A stretch of DNA of 24,111 bases from a virus. Made by a program: the position numbers and the translations under genes. How positions within the stretch are numbered: the stretch's first letter is position 1; each line of letters starts with the position of its first letter. Positions 22,728 through 24,111 of this stretch are shown in pieces. The notes beneath the pieces were generated by a model, which made no database searches, was not told the origin of the DNA, and worked only from the letters and a program-made list of their open reading frames with translations. Where the stretch lies: the IMG/VR virus record IMGVR_UViG_3300025132_000294, positions 1 through 24,111 of that record; one strand, given 5' to 3'.

Positions 22728-22930
22728 TAGTCTGACCTCTTTACAAATTTGATTGGGTTGGCTGTAGCTCCTTCCTTTGCCTTACCAATGTTTAACGCTG
22801 CGATCTCAACGATCTTATATAGCCGCCCAATCAAGGCATCGTCTTTCGGGGTAGGAGTCAGGCTGCATATAATCGATGCCGCACAAACAATACCCGTTAC
22901 TACAGATATTATATTAAGAACAAAATCCAT
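22727..22930 (-). CDS. Small single-TM protein, holin candidate
   Basis: This 67-residue protein has an N-terminal hydrophobic segment (FVLNIISVVTGIVCAASIIC, residues 3-22), then a TPTPKDDALIG turn and an amphipathic helix with a basic tail (KFVKRSD). The length and one-TM plan fit a class III-like holin or holin-associated protein. The neighbours (XhlA-like, spanins, lysozyme) support a lysis role, but which of the small membrane proteins forms the lesion cannot be told. GGAG precedes the ATG by eight bases, and start and upstream stop overlap as TAATG. Confidence 0.58.
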   Translation of the reverse strand: MDFVLNIISVVTGIVCAASIICSLTPTPKDDALIGRLYKIVEIAALNIGKAKEGATANPIKFVKRSD

Positions 22931-23148
22931 TATTTTTGCTCCGGAGTAACCGTTTCTAGTTGTTGCGCATACCAGTTAAATGCTGCCATGTGTGTATCAA
23001 GTTGTTTTTGATTAGAATTAATAATCTGGGTTATTTGAGCAATCTGTTCTCTAAGCTCGTCCATCCTGGTGTTTAACATCTCAGGATTAGGAGGAAGTTG
23101 AGCAACCTCGGTTTCTTCTACAGCTTCTGCTTTAGTGTCTTGTTCCAT
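22930..23148 (-). CDS. Small coiled-coil protein of unknown function
   Basis: This 72-residue acidic protein has a disordered Glu/Ala/Thr-rich start, then a helix from about residue 25 to 66 (MDELREQIAQITQIINSNQ and beyond) with heptad-like hydrophobics. There is no membrane segment or known domain. It starts 17 bases before the end of the oxygenase-like gene, with AAGG nine bases before the ATG. It could be a small structural or chaperone-like protein; the function is not known. Confidence 0.6.
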   Translation of the reverse strand: MEQDTKAEAVEETEVAQLPPNPEMLNTRMDELREQIAQITQIINSNQKQLDTHMAAFNWYAQQLETVTPEQK

Positions 23149-23833
23149 CTTCCTCTACCTTCCAAACATTTAAATTTGCAGCGACAGTACGCCGTTCGCC
23201 TTCACCCTCGAAAGGGTAAACCATATGTGTCAACCAGCTAGGGAACATTAAGAACTTCCCGACCTCTGGCTTAATGACAAAACTTTGTGGGGGAGCTAAA
23301 CGCTCTGTATCTAATAAACTATTACGGCCATAACTAAACGCGAGGCAACCATCTGCATTTCCACTAGAGTTATACAGGCTATACTCAGGACTTCCCGCTG
23401 TGGGCTGATCTAGGATTTGTTGGGGTACTTTTGTCCATGTAGTACAGGAAACGCCCATAATGGTTTTAGTGCCATGATCGTGCATTGGGTTGTAATCTCC
23501 CTGATAACTATGCACCGACCACAACTCGTCTGTAAGAACCTCTCTTTTACCTTTTAGTGGGTTACCAGAGTGAGCGCAGAACTGCTTGACGTAATCCATT
23601 GCCAAGCCCTGAATCGTCCAGTTAAAGTCTTTTAACTCTTCACAATGATGATCCATCGTAAGCTGTTGTCCGTGGGCTATCTGCCCTACTAATGTGCCCG
23701 CATGGCTCTTGCGTTCTTGATCTACCATTAACTTATCTAAGTAATCGTTAAGCGTACCTACCATGCTTTCAGATAGTTGTGCTTCCAGCATAAATACCGC
23801 TGGCAAAGAATGCAGCGTAAAGTGTTGCTCCAT
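23132..23833 (-). CDS. 2-oxoglutarate/Fe(II)-dependent oxygenase-like protein
   Basis: This 233-residue protein has a double-stranded beta-helix pattern like phage 2OG-Fe(II) oxygenases of the prolyl-hydroxylase-related type. YNPMHDHGTKTIMGVSC (residues 114-130) carries the proximal metal ligands, with H118 and H120. FLMFPSWLTHMVYPF (194-208) supplies the distal His203, followed by GERRTVAAN with R214/R215 for 2OG binding. The canonical proximal motif is HxD/E; here it reads HDH, so activity needs testing. Such phage proteins are assumed to hydroxylate proteins, nucleic acids or small molecules, but the substrate is unknown here. It is not of the TET/JBP type as far as I can see. The start overlaps the upstream stop as TAATG with no clear ribosome site, so translation is probably coupled. 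Confidence 0.78.
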   Translation of the reverse strand: MEQHFTLHSLPAVFMLEAQLSESMVGTLNDYLDKLMVDQERKSHAGTLVGQIAHGQQLTMDHHCEELKDFNWTIQGLAMDYVKQFCAHSGNPLKGKREVLTDELWSVHSYQGDYNPMHDHGTKTIMGVSCTTWTKVPQQILDQPTAGSPEYSLYNSSGNADGCLAFSYGRNSLLDTERLAPPQSFVIKPEVGKFLMFPSWLTHMVYPFEGEGERRTVAANLNVWKVEEDGTRH

Positions 23834-24096
23834 TAGCTAGGTATCACAAAGTCGTTATTAGGTACAGGCTCTTTAGGGGGATTAGTAATTACAGAGTCGT
23901 ATTGACTTTCAAACACCTCATCCCACTTGGCTGTTGGGCAAAGTGCCTCCAGTTCGCTTTTAGTCCACTCGCCTTCTGCTTTTGGAGTAAAGTGATTAGT
24001 AGTTACGTCACCTATTTTTTCAACAGCATCAAGCCCTATTCTTCTTTCATTAGTGTAATAGTCAGCTTGCCCTTCTGTTCCTTGCTCGTATTTCAT
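23833..24096 (-). CDS. Small hypothetical phage protein
   Basis: This 87-residue acidic soluble protein has no recognised domain, signal or membrane segment. Its middle part (EGEWTKSELEALCPTAKWDE) is helical, and the C-terminus is Pro/Asn-rich (TNPPKEPVPNNDFVIPS). The ATG at 24096 overlaps a TGA in the upstream frame (ATGA), and its stop overlaps the oxygenase start (TAATG), so it is locked into the same translation chain. The role is unknown. Confidence 0.6.
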   Translation of the reverse strand: MKYEQGTEGQADYYTNERRIGLDAVEKIGDVTTNHFTPKAEGEWTKSELEALCPTAKWDEVFESQYDSVITNPPKEPVPNNDFVIPS

Positions 24097-24111
24097 AACA
24101 AGATTCCATCG
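24093..24111 (-). CDS. Possible C-terminal end of upstream gene (cut by window)
   Basis: Reading inward from the right edge on the - strand, one frame gives the codons for D-G-I-L-L followed by TGA at 24095-24093, overlapping the next ATG as ATGA. That overlap type is used elsewhere in this operon, so the last residues of an upstream gene are likely, but only six codons are visible. Confidence 0.25.

Noticed and set aside
23132-23833. TET/JBP-type thymine hydroxylase to supply the DNA hypermodification pathway
   Set aside because: Motifs fit the prolyl-hydroxylase-related group (FPSWLTHMV) rather than TET/JBP, and the gene sits in the lysis end of the operon; phage 5-hmdU is normally made at the nucleotide level.
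1-24111. CRISPR arrays, tRNA genes, diversity-generating retroelement, insertion sequences
   Set aside because: No regularly spaced repeats, no cloverleaf-like sequence in the few gaps, no reverse transcriptase or transposase motifs found on reading both strands.

Overview
The window looks like part of a tailed-phage genome (or prophage-derived contig), most likely a marine podovirus-like phage. That host and habitat reading is inference, from resemblance to phage proteins familiar from marine metagenomes; no terminase, portal, major capsid or integrase gene is present to classify it. Genes are tightly packed with ATGA, TAATG and TAGTG stop/start overlaps. All but one lie on the - strand. No tRNA, rRNA, CRISPR array or insertion sequence was seen.

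Layout. (1) Positions 1-6475, leftward: a replication and DNA-modification block. In transcription order it has a small unknown protein (6140-6475), a conserved unknown (5566-6147), an SSB-like protein with an acidic DDVPF tip (4764-5555), an archaeo-eukaryotic-type primase (3225-4748), a UvrD/PcrA-like helicase (1731-3224), a small DenV-reminiscent protein (1175-1675), a class I SAM methyltransferase (312-1175), and the N-terminal part of an enzyme resembling the thymine-hypermodification family (5-hmdU DNA kinase helical domain/aGPT-PPlase type; 1-315, cut by the window edge). (2) Positions 6476-6779: a 304-bp AT-rich divergent control region, the largest gap in the window. (3) Positions 6780-8222: the only + strand gene, a SNF2-like helicase starting at TTG, which converges on (4) positions 8214-24111, leftward: virion and lysis genes. 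In transcription order this block has a small unknown, a 2OG-Fe(II)-oxygenase-like protein, a string of small membrane proteins (holin, XhlA-like, Cys-rich exported, EF-hand/TM), an overlapping spanin pair, a T4-type lysozyme, a probable tail hub/nozzle beta-propeller protein, and several large Gly/Ala/Gln-rich proteins that are probably internal virion or ejection components.

How it may work together (inference): primase, two helicases and the SSB-like protein would copy the genome. The left-edge genes would modify or repair the DNA. The right block builds the tail/ejection machine and lyses the host. Two leftward promoters, at 1699-1727 and 6502-6531, share an 11-base motif and the same TTTACT/AGTAAA inverted half-sites. 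A further half-site overlaps the -10 box of the rightward SNF2 promoter, so one regulator may control all three. Other points of interest are a DGG[S/T]V..RKMF.GG motif shared by two otherwise different virion proteins, a calcium-binding EF hand on a two-TM protein in the lysis cassette, and a lysozyme with Cys in place of T4 Asp20.
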